NCBI GenBank assembly: GCA_011319805.1
Contig: SJRY01000229.1
Coordinates: 806,001 to 870,000, forward strand
Direction: 5' to 3'
DNA length: 64,000 bases
Source of the DNA: Macrocybe gigantea
Taxonomy: Eukaryota; Basidiomycota; Agaricomycetes; Agaricales; Callistosporiaceae
In this document: positions 45,793 through 58,211 of the stretch, piece after piece
Position numbering within the stretch: position 1 is the stretch's first letter
Layout: each line of letters opens with the position of its first letter
Program-made: the position numbers and the translations under genes
The notes under the pieces: generated by a model
Told to the model about the DNA's origin: nothing
What the model saw: the letters and a program-made list of their open reading frames with translations, nothing else
Databases searched by the model: none

Positions 45793-46179
45793 GAACAAAC
45801 AGAAAACATGAATTCTAGACCTTCTCGGGTTATAAGGCCACCTTTTGAGAGCGCCCAGGGTCATAAAAGACTCCACTGCAACATAACCTCTGGGCATGCT
45901 GCCCTTAGATCATGATGAGCCTTGAAATGGAATAGATATTGCCACCAATGCCGATCAAACACTTTGCGTTGCTGTCATTTTCCATTGGTCACTCTTCCCA
46001 CTCACATTTTTGGATTGAAACACGTAACAAAGACCTATGAATATCTATGATCAAAGATAAGCTGGTCCCTTGCAATTCATGTCATCATGCAATGCCAGAT
46101 CCACAGAAACGATGCGCCATAGCTCTAGAGGTGCGCGTCTAATTCCAATCCAGCCATATCCCTGCCTTGCCTCGTAAGA
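45793..46179. other. Intergenic
   Basis: About 390 nt. No feature supported. Confidence 0.4.
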
Positions 46180-46731
46180 TCAGTTGTTCGGCCCCTCCTC
46201 CGGAATCGCAAGTCGGTGCATGACCATGAGATCGGTCGTGTTTTGGCTCGGAATCACGACGTCCTCCCTCTCCTCATAAGCACAAATCAAATAAACATCA
46301 CCAGCAGCAGACTCCAAGTCCTTCGTGACCACTTTCCACGTCGTCTTCCCCACCTCAAGCTTCCCCGTTCCATTCACCTCGTCCTCGTATTTTCGCACAA
46401 CCACATACGCGACCCTCTCATCCGGGAACGTCGCAAAGTCGACATCAAAGTGGAACAGCCGCAGGCTCTGCATGTTCATGTGCGGCGCAAAGATGCTGAT
46501 CAGCGCCTTGTCCTCGTCGCTCGCCATCCACCGTTGGTGCGCCTCGACGTCCTCCCAGCCCGTCAGCAGGTAGATCATGGACAGATTCTCCGGATCGGAG
46601 AAGAAACGCAGGGGGTACTTCGACCACGAAGATTGCTGCTGGATCAGCGAGCGGAAGTGTTTGGGCAGGCCATCGGTAAGAGGCGTGTGAGGCGGGATGA
46701 AGGGGAGGACGGCGAATTCGGTCACGGGCAT
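46180..46731 (-). CDS. ABM/EthD-like dimeric alpha-beta barrel protein
   Basis: Single uninterrupted exon of 183 aa, start MPVTEFAVLPFIPPHTPL. The pattern fits two related ferredoxin-like halves. The first contains SMIYLLTGWEDVEAHQRWMA, the usual 'W-x-x-x-x-A/H-x-x-W/F' turn of antibiotic-biosynthesis-monooxygenase-like domains. The second starts near AYVVVRKYEDEVNG. Members with this fold act on small aromatic or polyketide substrates or are stress proteins; no substrate can be inferred here. No signal peptide, so probably cytosolic. It is codirectional with the SGNH esterase gene (about 230 nt from it). Family call is by pattern and moderately sure. Confidence 0.6.
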   Translation of the reverse strand: MPVTEFAVLPFIPPHTPLTDGLPKHFRSLIQQQSSWSKYPLRFFSDPENLSMIYLLTGWEDVEAHQRWMASDEDKALISIFAPHMNMQSLRLFHFDVDFATFPDERVAYVVVRKYEDEVNGTGKLEVGKTTWKVVTKDLESAAGDVYLICAYEEREDVVIPSQNTTDLMVMHRLAIPEEGPNN

Positions 46732-46964
46732 CGTTGAGTCTGTGTATGGGGAAGCAGACCTTGTTTACAAGAAATGTGATGATGTGCATCCTCTTTATCT
46801 GATATTTGCCTATGAGAGGCCCTTTGACCGGATAGGGTAAGCAGAAGAAAAGAATCAAGTGCCTTTTCTTATTGGAACGTCGCGTACACTATGACAAAAA
46901 TGGCAGGATACCCTGGGTATACGACCTTTGTTTCAAGAACTGAGAGTGGTCGATATAGCATGAG

Positions 46965-48395
46965 CTAGGATGCTAGAATGCAAAGGGTCAGACATGTCGC
47001 CCAAAATTCAGAAACCGGGACGCACTCGTGCACGGTGAACAAAGGATGCAACGAATTCAACCAGCTGAGGTTCAACCACGCATAGATGAGACGCGTTCCT
47101 GCGCAATAACACCATATTTTCCACTCACAAATAGTTCGAACCGGCGCGCACGGCGGGACCTGCGTCGTCTGTGAGGGCGTTCCGTTCTGGTACGCCTCGC
47201 AGTACCCAGTCGCGTTCACGAACCCGAGGGTTTTTGCATTATCCAGCAGGGTATTGAAGACGGGTTGGGTATCAAAGACGACCACCTGATCCAGATCACG
47301 GTGCCTTGCCCGGAACCCAGCCACCGTGCTCTCGAGGAGCGCGTTATATTGCGATATGAATTGGGCGAATTGTTTGGCGACGGCGCGACCTTGTTGTAAG
47401 ACTAACGGAGAGCGGTCTGTTGGAGGCACGGTGAGGAATAGAAATGAGCGGGCCCCTCCTGGTAGAGTTCTTCTACCTAGAGCAATGATAAGAAAAACAC
47501 GAAACGCGATGATATGTACAAGGGAAATACCTGAGAGTCGAGCCTATTCATCAGGACACTGTAGAATTGTGGATGAGTTATGTTCGTCTGCAAATGTGAT
47601 GTCCTTCAGCACTTGAAATATTTTGCACCATGAATTACTGTACCCAACCAGCAGAGTTGCCCTTCAAGTTCTTCAGTAGTTCACTACTACGACAGATGAT
47701 TTTCGTCACTTACGACATCATTAATCCCGATCCAGAATGCAAAAAGCGAATTGTCGCTCTGCCACTGGGCGTCTATCGGTTTTGGTGCGAGAAATTCCTT
47801 GAACTGAGAGACTTGGTCTACAATCGAGCTTTACGGGACGAACTTCATGACCGGTCTTCAGACAAAGAGCAGCATCACTCACAGCACCGTGGGCAAGAAT
47901 GGAGGGACTAGCGCCGCGTCGATCGTGGCACCACCAGAAGCCAGATCGAATACCTTATAGTCGTAGCTTAAGCTCGTAGGTAGGCAAAGGGACGGTATGT
48001 AACAGACTTTCGTGTTGGCGACATTATATCTCCCTCCTAGGCAAAATCCGTTTTCAGTCATTTGCAAGGTTGACGTGGTACTTGACACACCTAGAGCTTG
48101 AACCCAATTTGGCCCATTGGAAGATGTCTACATCACAGTGAGGCTCCGAGGCAGAAATGCGAACATTATCACGTACAAAGTTGGGTACAGGCGAATCGAC
48201 ACCAGCAGAGATGTTAAACCCTATGGTTTCTCGAGTTTCAAGCCAGCGCACCGGCAATCAGAGATACGAACCATCCGTTGTGTAAGAGTCTCCGAACGTG
48301 AAGAGAAACTTTGTCTGGCCCCAGGTCAACCTCGCGAAAGCAATCTTTCCAGCTGCAAGCAGGAAGAACGTCAAGAAAGTTCCAGTCGGACGCAT
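46965..48395 (-). CDS. Secreted SGNH/GDSL esterase (CE16-like)
   Basis: Extracellular carbohydrate or acetyl esterase. The start at 48395 gives a signal peptide (MRPTGTFLTFFLLAAGKIAF) and then LTWGQTKFLFTFGDSYT, with the nucleophile Ser in GDS. Exons carry ETIGFNISAGVDSPVPNF and YDYKVFDLASGGATID (block II Gly). A further exon has PPTDRSPLVLQQGRAVAK, QFAQFISQYNALLESTV and VVVFDTQPVFNTLLDN. The last exon has WLNSLHPLFTVHE, holding the catalytic His; the residue three before it is Asn, as in several fungal relatives I recall. Short introns interrupt throughout and the exact 3' end is uncertain; the stop at 46965 is the first in frame. Confidence 0.75.
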
Positions 48396-48841
48396 TTTGA
48401 GCTGCAGGCATCGCCTCACAGCAGTGGCTATTTATCCCAACTGCATAGTGTGCACGAGGTCAGGCATAAGACTCCCAGAAGCACAAAGTCCGGCGGGAAA
48501 CTGGGAAAAGTGAGCCGTGCAGCGGTTCGGATGAGAACGCATAGCGACAAGTTTGAAATAGTCGGGCAATCCTCGGAATGAAACTTGAGTGCAGATTGGG
48601 CGGGCCGGCGTAAACCTAAAGTCGGCATAGGTGTCCTGCGTCGAATAGCACTTTCAGCTATCGCGAATGCTGGACGCAGTCGCCGTTCAGCCTTGTCATG
48701 ATCCAAGCATAATAAAGTCCAAAAACGACATGTTGTTCTCACATTATATTTATCCAAAACAGTCTTCAAGCCAGGTCACATCATCAACGAGCAGCCGATG
48801 CGCTCGTCGGTCAGCTCAGTTACCCAACATTGACCACAACG
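48396..48841. other. Intergenic, divergent promoters
   Basis: About 450 nt between the esterase and AP-2 mu, transcribed divergently. No motif noticed. Confidence 0.4.
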
Positions 48842-50765
48842 ATGATATCGGTGCCATATTTCACTCATTTCATCTTAAAGAACAGCGTCTCATACATCAC
48901 CAACCCAGGCATTCTTCATTTTCAACCAAAAAGGCGAGGTGAGCACCGAATGTCCATTACCACACGCACACCGCCCGGCATGCACGCTCCGCTTTCGTCT
49001 GCGAATGACAAGGTCACTCAACCCCGCGCTCCAACCCCTTTCTTCTGCAGGTGCTAATTTCAAGGCTCTACCGGACTGATTTCAAGTGTGATCGACGGAT
49101 TTTGTGTCCCTTTCTGTGTGGATTTCTTACTTGCGATCGTGTTTGTCTAGACGGTCCATCGCGGACGTGTTTCGGATTCAAGTCATCTCCAACAGCGACG
49201 TCAGGTCGCCCATCATCACGCTCGGCTCCACCAGTTTCTTCCATGTGCGCGTCAACAACTTGTATGTGGTGGCGATCACCAAGTAAGCGCATTCCGTCTC
49301 GACGGCGTGTGCGAGTCCGGGTTGCCTCACTGAGCGCGTTTAGGACAAACGCCAATGCGGCTCTCGTATTCGAGTTTTGCTACCGGTTCATCAATATCTG
49401 CAAGTCGTACTTTGGCAAGATTGATGAAGAGGCGGTCAAAAACAATTTCGTCTTGATATACGAGCTCATCGACGGTCGGGCTCTGTCGACTTTTTTCTTC
49501 AATGTCCCTTCCATTGATTTTTATGCACATTCAGAAATCAATGATTTTGGCTATCCACAGAACAGCGAGATCGATACGCTCAAGTCTTACATCACGACGG
49601 AGAGCATTGTATCATCGGCGATTGCGGCGGTGCATATTCCTTAGCGATATTTTTAGGCCGAGCTGACACCGGGATATCACAGGAGGAGTCTTCCAAGATC
49701 ACGACTCAAGCGACAGGCGCGATAAGCTGGAGACGTGGGGATGTGAAGTATAAGAAGAACGAGGCGTTTGTGGATGTCGTCGAGACTGTCAATCTGAGCA
49801 TGAGCGCCAAAGGTGCGTCACTTTTGTTCTCCTCCTTCCAGCTCTTGCGTATTCTGACCGATTCTCACAGGAAACACTCTTCGCGCGGATGTCGACGGCC
49901 ACATACAGATGCGCGCATACCTGTCGGGCACGCCGAATGCAAGTTTGGCTTGAACGACAAGCTGGTTATCGACAAGAACGATCGCGGGATCAGCGACGCC
50001 GTAGAGCTAGACGACTGCCGGTTTCATCAGTGTGTGCGCCTACATGATTTTGACGCCTCCCGGACCATAAGTTTCATACCCCCAGACGGGGAATTTGAGC
50101 TGATGAGGCATGTGTGACCCAGCCGTCCCGCACCTACGGCCCGGATGCGGATTCTGACGTCGTTCTTTTTTTGATTCAACAGATACCGCGCGACATCCAA
50201 CGTGAAACTGCCGTTACGCATCATACCGAGTGTTACCGAGATCGGGACCTCACAGGTGTCATATACCGTAACGGTGAAAACAAACTTTAGCAACAAGCTT
50301 TCTGCCACCAATGTTGTCGTGCGGATACCCACGCCACTGAACACGACAACGGTGGACTGCAAGGTAGCCAACGGAAAGGCGAAATATGTGCCGGATGAGA
50401 ACGTTGTTGTCTGGAAGTAAGGCCTCCTTGCTTCTATGACAGAACTTTTCGACTGATGGTCGTTCCCGGGCAGGATGCCACGGATACAAGGCGGCCAGGA
50501 ATGCACGCTGACGGCAATGGCCAACCTGACGAGCACGACGACCCGCCAAGTGTGGGCACGGCCGCCCATCGACGTCGATTTCCAGGTGCTTATGTTCACG
50601 GCTTCTGGCCTGATCGTCAGATTCCTCAAGGTCTTCGAGAAGAGCAATTACCAGAGCATAAAGTGGGTGCGTTATCTGACCAAGGCGAGCGGGACCTACC
50701 AAATCCGGGTATGTTCTGTGCCAATTTTGCAGTGTGGCAATTAAGCTCATGATGATCAGTTCTGA
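48842..50765 (+). CDS. APM4: AP-2 clathrin adaptor, mu subunit
   Basis: Medium chain of the plasma-membrane AP-2 adaptor in clathrin-mediated endocytosis; binds Yxx-phi cargo. The start at 48842 encodes only MIS before the first intron; joining gives [20 protein letters not shown], the family N-terminus. [37 protein letters not shown] and [17 protein letters not shown] follow. The mu-homology domain has [54 protein letters not shown] and [12 protein letters not shown]. It ends SGTYQIR|F with the last intron before 50760. The intron at 50108-50182 uses a GC donor (TGAG|GCATGT), giving LMR|YRATSN. Near 49934 one base is missing (ACGCCGAATGC), separating LSGTP from [13 protein letters not shown]. 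Damage in such a core single-copy gene suggests consensus error. Confidence 0.92.
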
Positions 50766-51063
50766 GTGGAACGCGAGACATGTGGAAGGTGTGGCTTACT
50801 GGTCAATGCTGGGTTTTCGTAGTATCTATTCTATAGTAGGATCGAGCGTTTAATGCATTGTCTATATAATCTTGGTCTGAACTTATCAGGTTTGGGTCGA
50901 GCGGCATGTGCTTATCAGGCGTTTCCGAAATAGGCGAGTTCCCCAAGGACGCGTCGCATGAGGCGCTAACCATCAACCCACCGATCCACACTGCATAGCT
51001 CGTCCTCCCTCCTTCCTCCCCCCTTTTCTCTCCACTTCATCTCACAAACGGAATCTAGACTTC

Positions 51064-54000
51064 ATGTTCTGGAGGTGCGTCCGGCACCGATAACCTCGGG
51101 GCCCCCATCCTGTCTTGTATGCTATGCAGAATCTGAACACACCGACCCGACCACACTGCTGTGGTTCTTTTTTTTTTCCTTGCAGATTCGGATTTCACAA
51201 TGCATCCGCCATCGACAGCTTGCTGAACAAGGAGGATGTTGCGCTCGAAGCGATATTGGACGAGGACGACCTGCTGCAGGAGTGCAAGGCGCAGAACACA
51301 CGGCTGATCGACTACTTCCAGCGGGTCGACGTGCTCCAGCGTCTCTTTGCGTACGTGACGGGCCAGATCGAGGCGGAGGAGAAGGGCCAGTTCAAGTGCG
51401 TCCCTTTGCTTCCCCTGCATCGGTGTAAAACCCCTGCGCAGCCCCCTCCCGCTCGGGCTTGTGCATGTCTAATCTACGCCGGGATTACGCTTAGGTACCC
51501 GTACGTGGCTACGGAGGTGCTGTGTAGCGACATATGGAGCATTGTCGAGACGTGCGTGAACGAGCAGTCTCGGCTGCTCGTCCCGTTCTGGGAGACGGTG
51601 CTCGACCGGCCTCCAGACGACATGAAGACGCACATGGTCATGGCGTCGCACTTTGCCAAGATCAATTCCGTGTTTCTGACTAAAAAGCCCGCCGAGGTTA
51701 GAGCGTCCTTCTTTCTTCCCTCTTTCCCCCTTTCCTTTCCTTCTGCGCGCGAGTGTTTCTAGTGGTGATGCCGAGCTTTGCCGCGTTGCGCAGATGCTTG
51801 CCTTTATTCGCTCGCAACCGGACGTGCTGGAGCGCATGATCGCGCACATCGAGACGCCGTCCATCGTCGATCTCTTGGTCCGCATCATCCAGCTCGACGA
51901 GCACCCCGGAGGAGAGGCTGTCCTAGACGTGCGTTTCCTGTCTTTCTTTTCTATGTTTGACGGAATGTTCTCAATGAAGGCGCTAGTGGCTATCGCAAGA
52001 AAACCTAATAAGTCGTCTGGTCGCCCTTCTCTCGCCGGGGAAGCCTCCAGAGATACACGCGGTCGTGGCGGACCTCATCAAGGGCATCGTATCCGTCGCT
52101 GCGCCTTCGCCCGGCGCGGCCGTCTCAGAAGGCATCCAAAGCGGATTCGCATCCAATCTATTTGCGCGAGAGCTGGCTAGGAAAGAAAACATCTCTGCTC
52201 TACTATGCAACATCTTGCTGGAGTTCGGGCCCCCGTCAGAAAACAACAAACCGGAGAGGAAGATTCTGGGTCGGAGGACCTCTCAAGTCTTAAAAGCCAA
52301 ACGCTGCCCAATTTTGACTCAATGACGTCGTCCGTCGTGCATTCAGCCGCTGTCGTGATTGAGCTCATCCGGAAAAACAACTCGGACTTCTTTGAACCGT
52401 ACATGTTTCATACACTGCGGAATCGGCTAATACAGGTTCAACAGAACATGCACGGGACGGCCGGCAGGCGCTGGAGCAGGCGATGAAGGAGATGGTCGAT
52501 CGGATGGGTGTCGTGCATCTCGGGACTGTGCTCGAACTCATGTGCGATCACATGGAGATGCTAAAGCACTTCTAATCAAGCCAAGGTCCTTGGTTAGCCC
52601 GCGTCTCCTATCACTCGTTCTCTTATCTCTGACGTTTTCAACTTCGTGTTGTCAAGGCTGGGCCCGTGCGAACGACCCTCGGCGAGCTCACGCCTCTCAC
52701 GCTGGAGCGGTATCGCCTATGCGAACTCTTCGCGGAGCTGCTGCATTGCTCAAACATGTCGCTCCTGAACCGCCCGGCGGAGCATGACCACTTGTACGAC
52801 TCGGAGGGGCGGCTGCAGGGCGGGCTCGCAGCGCTTGAAGAGCTCGCGCAGGTCATCTCGCTCGCCGGCGGCGACGAGCGGGACAATGACGCCATAGACG
52901 ACCCGGGTGACGAGGTGCAGCCCGCGCTGGAGCTCCCCATCTCGCATCGCCGCGGCGACTCGCCCGCGCTGGACTCGGACGACGACATGAGCGAGGGGGA
53001 GCCTGGCAGTTCGGACGACGACGTGATGGAGGAGATCGTCATGTACGGCGATCATCATTCGCAGTTCGAGTTTTCGCCGCCGAGTAGGGAGACTGCACTT
53101 CCGTCGCAGCCGTCGACGGGTTCCTCGCCGCCTGACCTGTCTCCATCGCCACCGCGCATGGCGGAGATGGCGACGCAAACCAGTCCTCCGAGTCGCAGTC
53201 CGTCGAGAGGACACGGGTCGAATTCCAGTCTTGTTTCGCCGACGTTGAATGGGCGGCGGAGTTCGCGCGTTCCGACGACGAACGGCGATTGTCCAGGTAC
53301 ACCTCTGGTCATTGGTGAGAAACTGAAAAAGAGGTTTTGGAAGTGGATGTACTTCGGACATTATTGGCGAGTACCTTCGTGCGGAACAGGCTGAGTGGCC
53401 CATTGACTTTTGTTTCTCGACCGATATAGGACTTGTTTCTGGAATTTCCTTGGAATAACTTTCTTCACAGTGCAGTCTACGATGTGATACATCAGATATT
53501 GACTGGACACGTCGAGAGCGGGTACAATCGTGAACTGGTGATATCGCTGTTTAGAGATGCCCGCATCATGCACAAGATCGTCCAAGGACAAAAAATGAAT
53601 GATGCTTCATGGTGAGTAACAATCTCGGTTTCAACAAACCTTCTCTAATACATGTCGAAACTACAAGTGCGCAACCAAAAGGAGTACGGCTCGGTTATAT
53701 GGGCCACCTAACACTCATCGCGGAAGACGTCATCATGGCGTTGGAACGCTTCCCCCCTGATCTTCGACTTATCATGATCCAATACGCTCCCGAGCCTGAA
53801 TGGGACGAGTACGTGACGGGCAAATATCAAGAGACGAGAAAGAGAGATTCGACGATTCTTGGCGGCGGGAAACCTGTCGTATCATCCTCTGAAGGCTCGA
53901 GGAACGTGTCAAAATGGAAAGTGGACGAAGACGATGTGTCACCACTCGCGGCGGACTCTGGCGAGGCGGCGTTGCGGAGCGAGTTTAGGCGGTCCACGAG

Positions 54001-55059
54001 CATTGGCAACGCGCCCAGAGCGAACACAGCCGATTTCGGTCCAGCGCCGCGGACGAGTGATAACGACGATAGCGACGACGAGGACGAAGGCCGCAACGGC
54101 CTTAGCAGTTACATCGCAGCTTTGGTCGAAGTCACGGCGACGACGACGACGATGACGACCCCAATACAGTCGAGAGACAGCCCGCTCCACATGTACGTGA
54201 GATTAAACTATCTCCTTCGAGATGCGTAACGTTGAACAAGAGCTTTTGCCTAGTTTGCCCACTATTTGGCTCAGGAGATGCATTCGTTTGACCATTTCGG
54301 GTCGGAATCGGATGATGAGGACGATGAGGGCGGTTGGCTGTCGCAGTCCACGTTCAGCCTCGGAAGCCCGCCGTCTCGGCTAGACATCAGAGCACGGAAC
54401 GGAGACCGTTGAGCAATTCCGGGTTCGATGTCAGTTGAAATTCCTTCTTGCCTCCTCCTTCTATCTCCGTATGCCGCACGCCAGTGGAGTTCTGACCCTA
54501 ACCTTTTTGCATTAGGATGCATTTGTGCCAAGAGAGATGGCAACCAAACTGGCCGAAGATCCCTTCAACCCGAACGATGACGTGCGTTTTCTTCTTCAGC
54601 TTCTGCGTCACACATAACCGATGCCCAACGCGACAACAGGACGGATTCGGGCCATTTGCAGACTCACACGCTACTCCGAGCCGCGCAGATCCATTCGGGT
54701 TTTCGTCGTTCTCCGACGAGATGGACGACCCGTCGTTTGACGGGTTTGGCGACTTTGGCGAGTTCCAGTCTGCTCCGCCGCATGACGACAATCGGTCTGC
54801 GACTTTGGGCGGAACGGCTGAAGGAGGCACGGAGGGCGCAGCGAGTGGCGGCTCGGGCGCCCGAACGGGAGATGGGGACCTCACACCGACGACGGGAAGC
54901 TGGACATTTGCATCGGCGGATTCGAGCACGTCGGATGATGCGGGCTCGAGGGCTCGGGGCATCTTGTTGAGTTTGGGAGCCCGAATGAGGAGAAGAGGGT
55001 TCCAGCCTCTTCTCCGCTGTCGTCGTCGCCTGCTGCTGCTTCGAGTCGCTGATGGGTGA
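51064..55059 (+). CDS. SAPS-domain protein, Sit4-type phosphatase regulator
   Basis: Regulatory partner of the PP6/Sit4 phosphatase (yeast Sap155/Sap190 class). Exon 1 is tiny (MFW); joined to RFGFHNASAIDSLLNKEDV it gives the canonical start. LDEDDLLQECKAQNTRLIDY, YVTGQIEAEEKGQFK, PYVATEVLCSDIWSIVE and SIVDLLVRIIQLDEHP build the helical-repeat SAPS domain. Later parts are SSVVHSAAVVIELIRKNNSD, MKEMVDRMGVVHLGTVLEL and TLGELTPLTLERYRLCELF. An acidic Ser-rich stretch and NNFLHSAVYDVIHQIL, IMHKIVQGQKMND follow. The tail carries Asp-Phe-Gly motifs (FDGFGDFGEFQ) and ends at 55059. Three apparent 1-nt breaks lie near 52240, 52462 and 52572, each between blocks that match the family in different frames. 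Confidence 0.88.
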
Positions 55060-55379
55060 CACCTTTGCGACGACGATGTCCAGCTTGCTGGATTGTGTCA
55101 TTGTTTTCCTATTCCGTCTTGCGTACTGTACTCCTGACTTTGATTGTTGCGTTGGTTATATAATTGTATCTTTCCTTTTCCTGTCGTCCCCAGCTCCGTT
55201 GTCTACAGTAGAATCTTGGCACGTCCATACTGCCTTTATTTGCTACGCCTTTCAGACAGTGACAAACTGAACATGCTCGAGAATATCGTAAGCAGCCTCC
55301 AGAAGATGTTTAATCCGTAAACAAGATATTTCGGTGCAGATACATCCGCCGTGATAGGTTTAAATCACAATGCAGGCAT
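55060..55379. other. Intergenic, convergent 3' ends
   Basis: About 320 nt between the SAPS and FAHD1-like genes; only 3' UTR sequence is expected and nothing else is seen. Confidence 0.4.
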
Positions 55380-56854
55380 CTAGTCCTGTTCCTTGAACTG
55401 GTACCCTCCTTGACGTTGCGCAGCAGTGAAATCGAGCGCGGCGAGCTTCTTTCCGTTCGAGTCTACCAGAGTGCACTCGACTTTGTCGCCCGCGACGACA
55501 GGGCCCACGCCTGACGGCGTCCCAGTGAGTATGAGATCTCCCTCCTGTCAAATTTTGTTGTGAAGGAAGGATCCAAGGTACCTTTTTTCTAAAACATACC
55601 TCGAGTGTCATGATGGATGAAATGTGCTCGATGAGCCTCGGGATGCGGAAGATCATGTCGGAGGTCGTGCCGTCCTGCTTCAAGATACCGTTGATCTAGG
55701 ACAACGGCAAAAGGAGCAACGACGAGCGGAGGAGAAAAGAAGAACCGGCGATTGCATCAGTCCTGCGGCAAGATGCGGGCCAAGAGAGAAGAGAAAACAC
55801 GAACTTTGAGCGTCAGCCTGAGACCATGAGGATCCGCGATTTCACTCTTTGGTATGAACGGTCTAGAGAAATGTGATGCCGAGAGAAAAGAGAAAAAGGA
55901 AAAAAGGAATAGGGAAAGGGTGACGTCAGGTAACGTTATTGTGAATAGAAACGGAGACCGAGAAAAGGTATTGAATGGAAGGCATTCCATTCCAGGAATG
56001 TTTGATGGTGGACTAGGAGACTCACCCGATCGGCGTGAATGTGTCGAAGCCTTTGGCAGCGGACCAGGGCAAGCCCTGCTTTTTCACCTTGTCTTGGAGG
56101 TTCCTTGCCGTCATATCCACCGCCAAGGCTTACCAAGGTGCGAAGGGCCGACAAAATGAGGGAAACACGTGCATCGAAACAAGAGACAAGGAATTGGGAT
56201 CGGGTGAAGGGAGCGACAATATTTGAATTTGCATAGAAAGGGAAAGGGAGACAAGAGGCAACGCACTGTATCCGGCAATATGAGAATCAGCATTGGCCTG
56301 AACAATGTCCCGTCCACGCTTTCCGATGACAAGCCCGAGCTCAACTGGTCAGACAAGACGGAAAAAAAAAAAGTTTCAGCCCGTCCACTCAGAGAAACAA
56401 CGACCGCCCGTCCCAAGTTGGCCCGCGCACCTTCGTGATGGGCGACGATTCCGCTCGGGATCTCCATGACGCCACCAGACCGCACGTAGCTGGTGGTCGG
56501 TTTTAGGAAGAAGAACGGCTCCTTTGGAGCGGCATTGTTGAGCTCCTTCGCGTGCGCGGCGTAGTTACGACCTATCGCGACGATCTGCACATGAGGTGCG
56601 AGCAAACGTGCGGGATTCGTGTCCGTTTTTTCAATGTGGTGTCGGAGGCAACGTCATGGACATCAGACGACGTTGTCAATGAGAACAGAAGGTGAAGTAT
56701 GCGTGAATCGTGTTATGTCGATTTGGTCAAAAGAGAATTTCAGGAACGTTGCATCATTGGACTTGGTCAGGAAGAAGAGAGAGACCGCCCTTCTTCTTGG
56801 AGACGAATGAATCAAACGTGCCTTTTTGCCTGTCTGGACGAACGAGGAAGCCAT
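55380..56854 (-). CDS. FAHD1-type acylpyruvase/oxaloacetate decarboxylase
   Basis: Member of the fumarylacetoacetate-hydrolase superfamily, often mitochondrial, acting on acylpyruvates or oxaloacetate with Mg. Start at 56854 ([11 protein letters not shown]). The first intron, 56585-56821, would have a GC donor (AAAG|GCACGT) and is long for this window (237 nt); joining gives [69 protein letters not shown] and [11 protein letters not shown] follow. The metal-binding His-Glu ligands would be in the HHE region. [16 protein letters not shown] and [15 protein letters not shown] lead to the end [10 protein letters not shown]. About five introns. An alternative first exon cannot be excluded. Confidence 0.85.
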
Positions 56855-58211
56855 AGATGTTGTGCGCGAAGAGATTAGTTGGTCGTGAGCTTGTTGGAAA
56901 TGAACAAGGTTAGGTTCTATGGATTTCTCCGGCAAGTGAGATCGGAAGGAAGTTATAACTTATGACACTGTAACGAAGACGTGATCTCCAACTCTCTGAG
57001 TCCTGCATTAGCGAATACGAACATCTGAAAGACGGTACACTACAGAATAGTTGTATAACAACTGAGGCTGAGAGGTCTGCACCGATCACCACATACCTTT
57101 TCTAATCACATTCCACCCTATCGCCACAAGAGAAAGCGCCTGGCTCTCCCGTTGAGGATCATAACATTAAGGCCAAGATATATCCTTCAGGAGTTATTGT
57201 GACTAGACGAGTACACGAGCCGCAATGCCACCTGTGACGACCTCAAGGCCCAGCGCTCGATATCCGAGACCATCCCACTGATTATCCTCACAGTCGATAT
57301 GTACAAAACAGGCACTGATAGCGATACCTTTTCGTTTTATCACAAATCGTGTTCTGGAGAAGCAAGATTTTGGCTTGGGCAAGCCGAAACCTGGGTCCAT
57401 CAAGGAAGCGGCCTGAATGTGGTTAGGCTCGGCCAACACGAAAAAAAAAAGGTTTCTTCTGTGTCTAGCAAGTCGGCGCGACATCCGTCGATGCTTTGCG
57501 TGGGCGTCTAGGGATCTGCGCCACATTGTGCGTGCCGCTACGTTTGTAACATTTCGCCAGCAGCTAATGGATATCATTTGATGTTAGAGATGAACGAGTA
57601 TGGACATATGGAAGGACTGGCAAGAGGAGCGACAGGCGGACGGAATACCAAGAAGATCTTTTTTCCAAGAAGTCTTGACATGAATCATGGCAAGTCGGCT
57701 GCGTTTCTGTGTTTGAAACTTGGCGCACACCGTGACACCCAAACACACCCAAGCCTGCTTGGCATCTCTCCTCTTCCCAAAGAAAAACAAGATAATCCCG
57801 AATCAAAAAAGCCTCATCAATTATGTCCTCGCCATCGAATTCCTTGGAATCCGGCTGGGAGGATCATTTGGAAACGCCTCGAAATGGCAGCCGTCTCTGT
57901 TGATATTCTCTGATCGTATCATGGGTGCATTTTTCTCTCGCTCGACGAGTTTCTCTTGTAACGGGACTTCGACTTGGGCTTGGCACTTACATACAGCAAA
58001 TTACACCCTTTTGTGACGCCCAAGGGCTTGGTTGGAAGTCATCAATGATATAAAGAAACGGCCTTTTAACGAGGAGCGCTTTTGAGCTCTCTTTCCGACA
58101 TCTCTCTCCTCAACTTTACCCGCCCTCGTTTCTCCCCGTCCCCTATTCGCTCGTCCTTTCTCCACTTCGAACTGGTCCTGCTTGTCTCTCATTCCTTTCA
58201 ATTGACACCCA
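56855..58211. other. Long intergenic stretch without supported genes
   Basis: About 1.36 kb. Open frames near 57.2-57.6 and 57.6-57.9 kb on either strand have no motif, splice pattern or signal peptide I trust. A CT-rich stretch at 58085-58200 directly precedes the ATG of the next gene, as in many fungal promoters. Confidence 0.45.
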
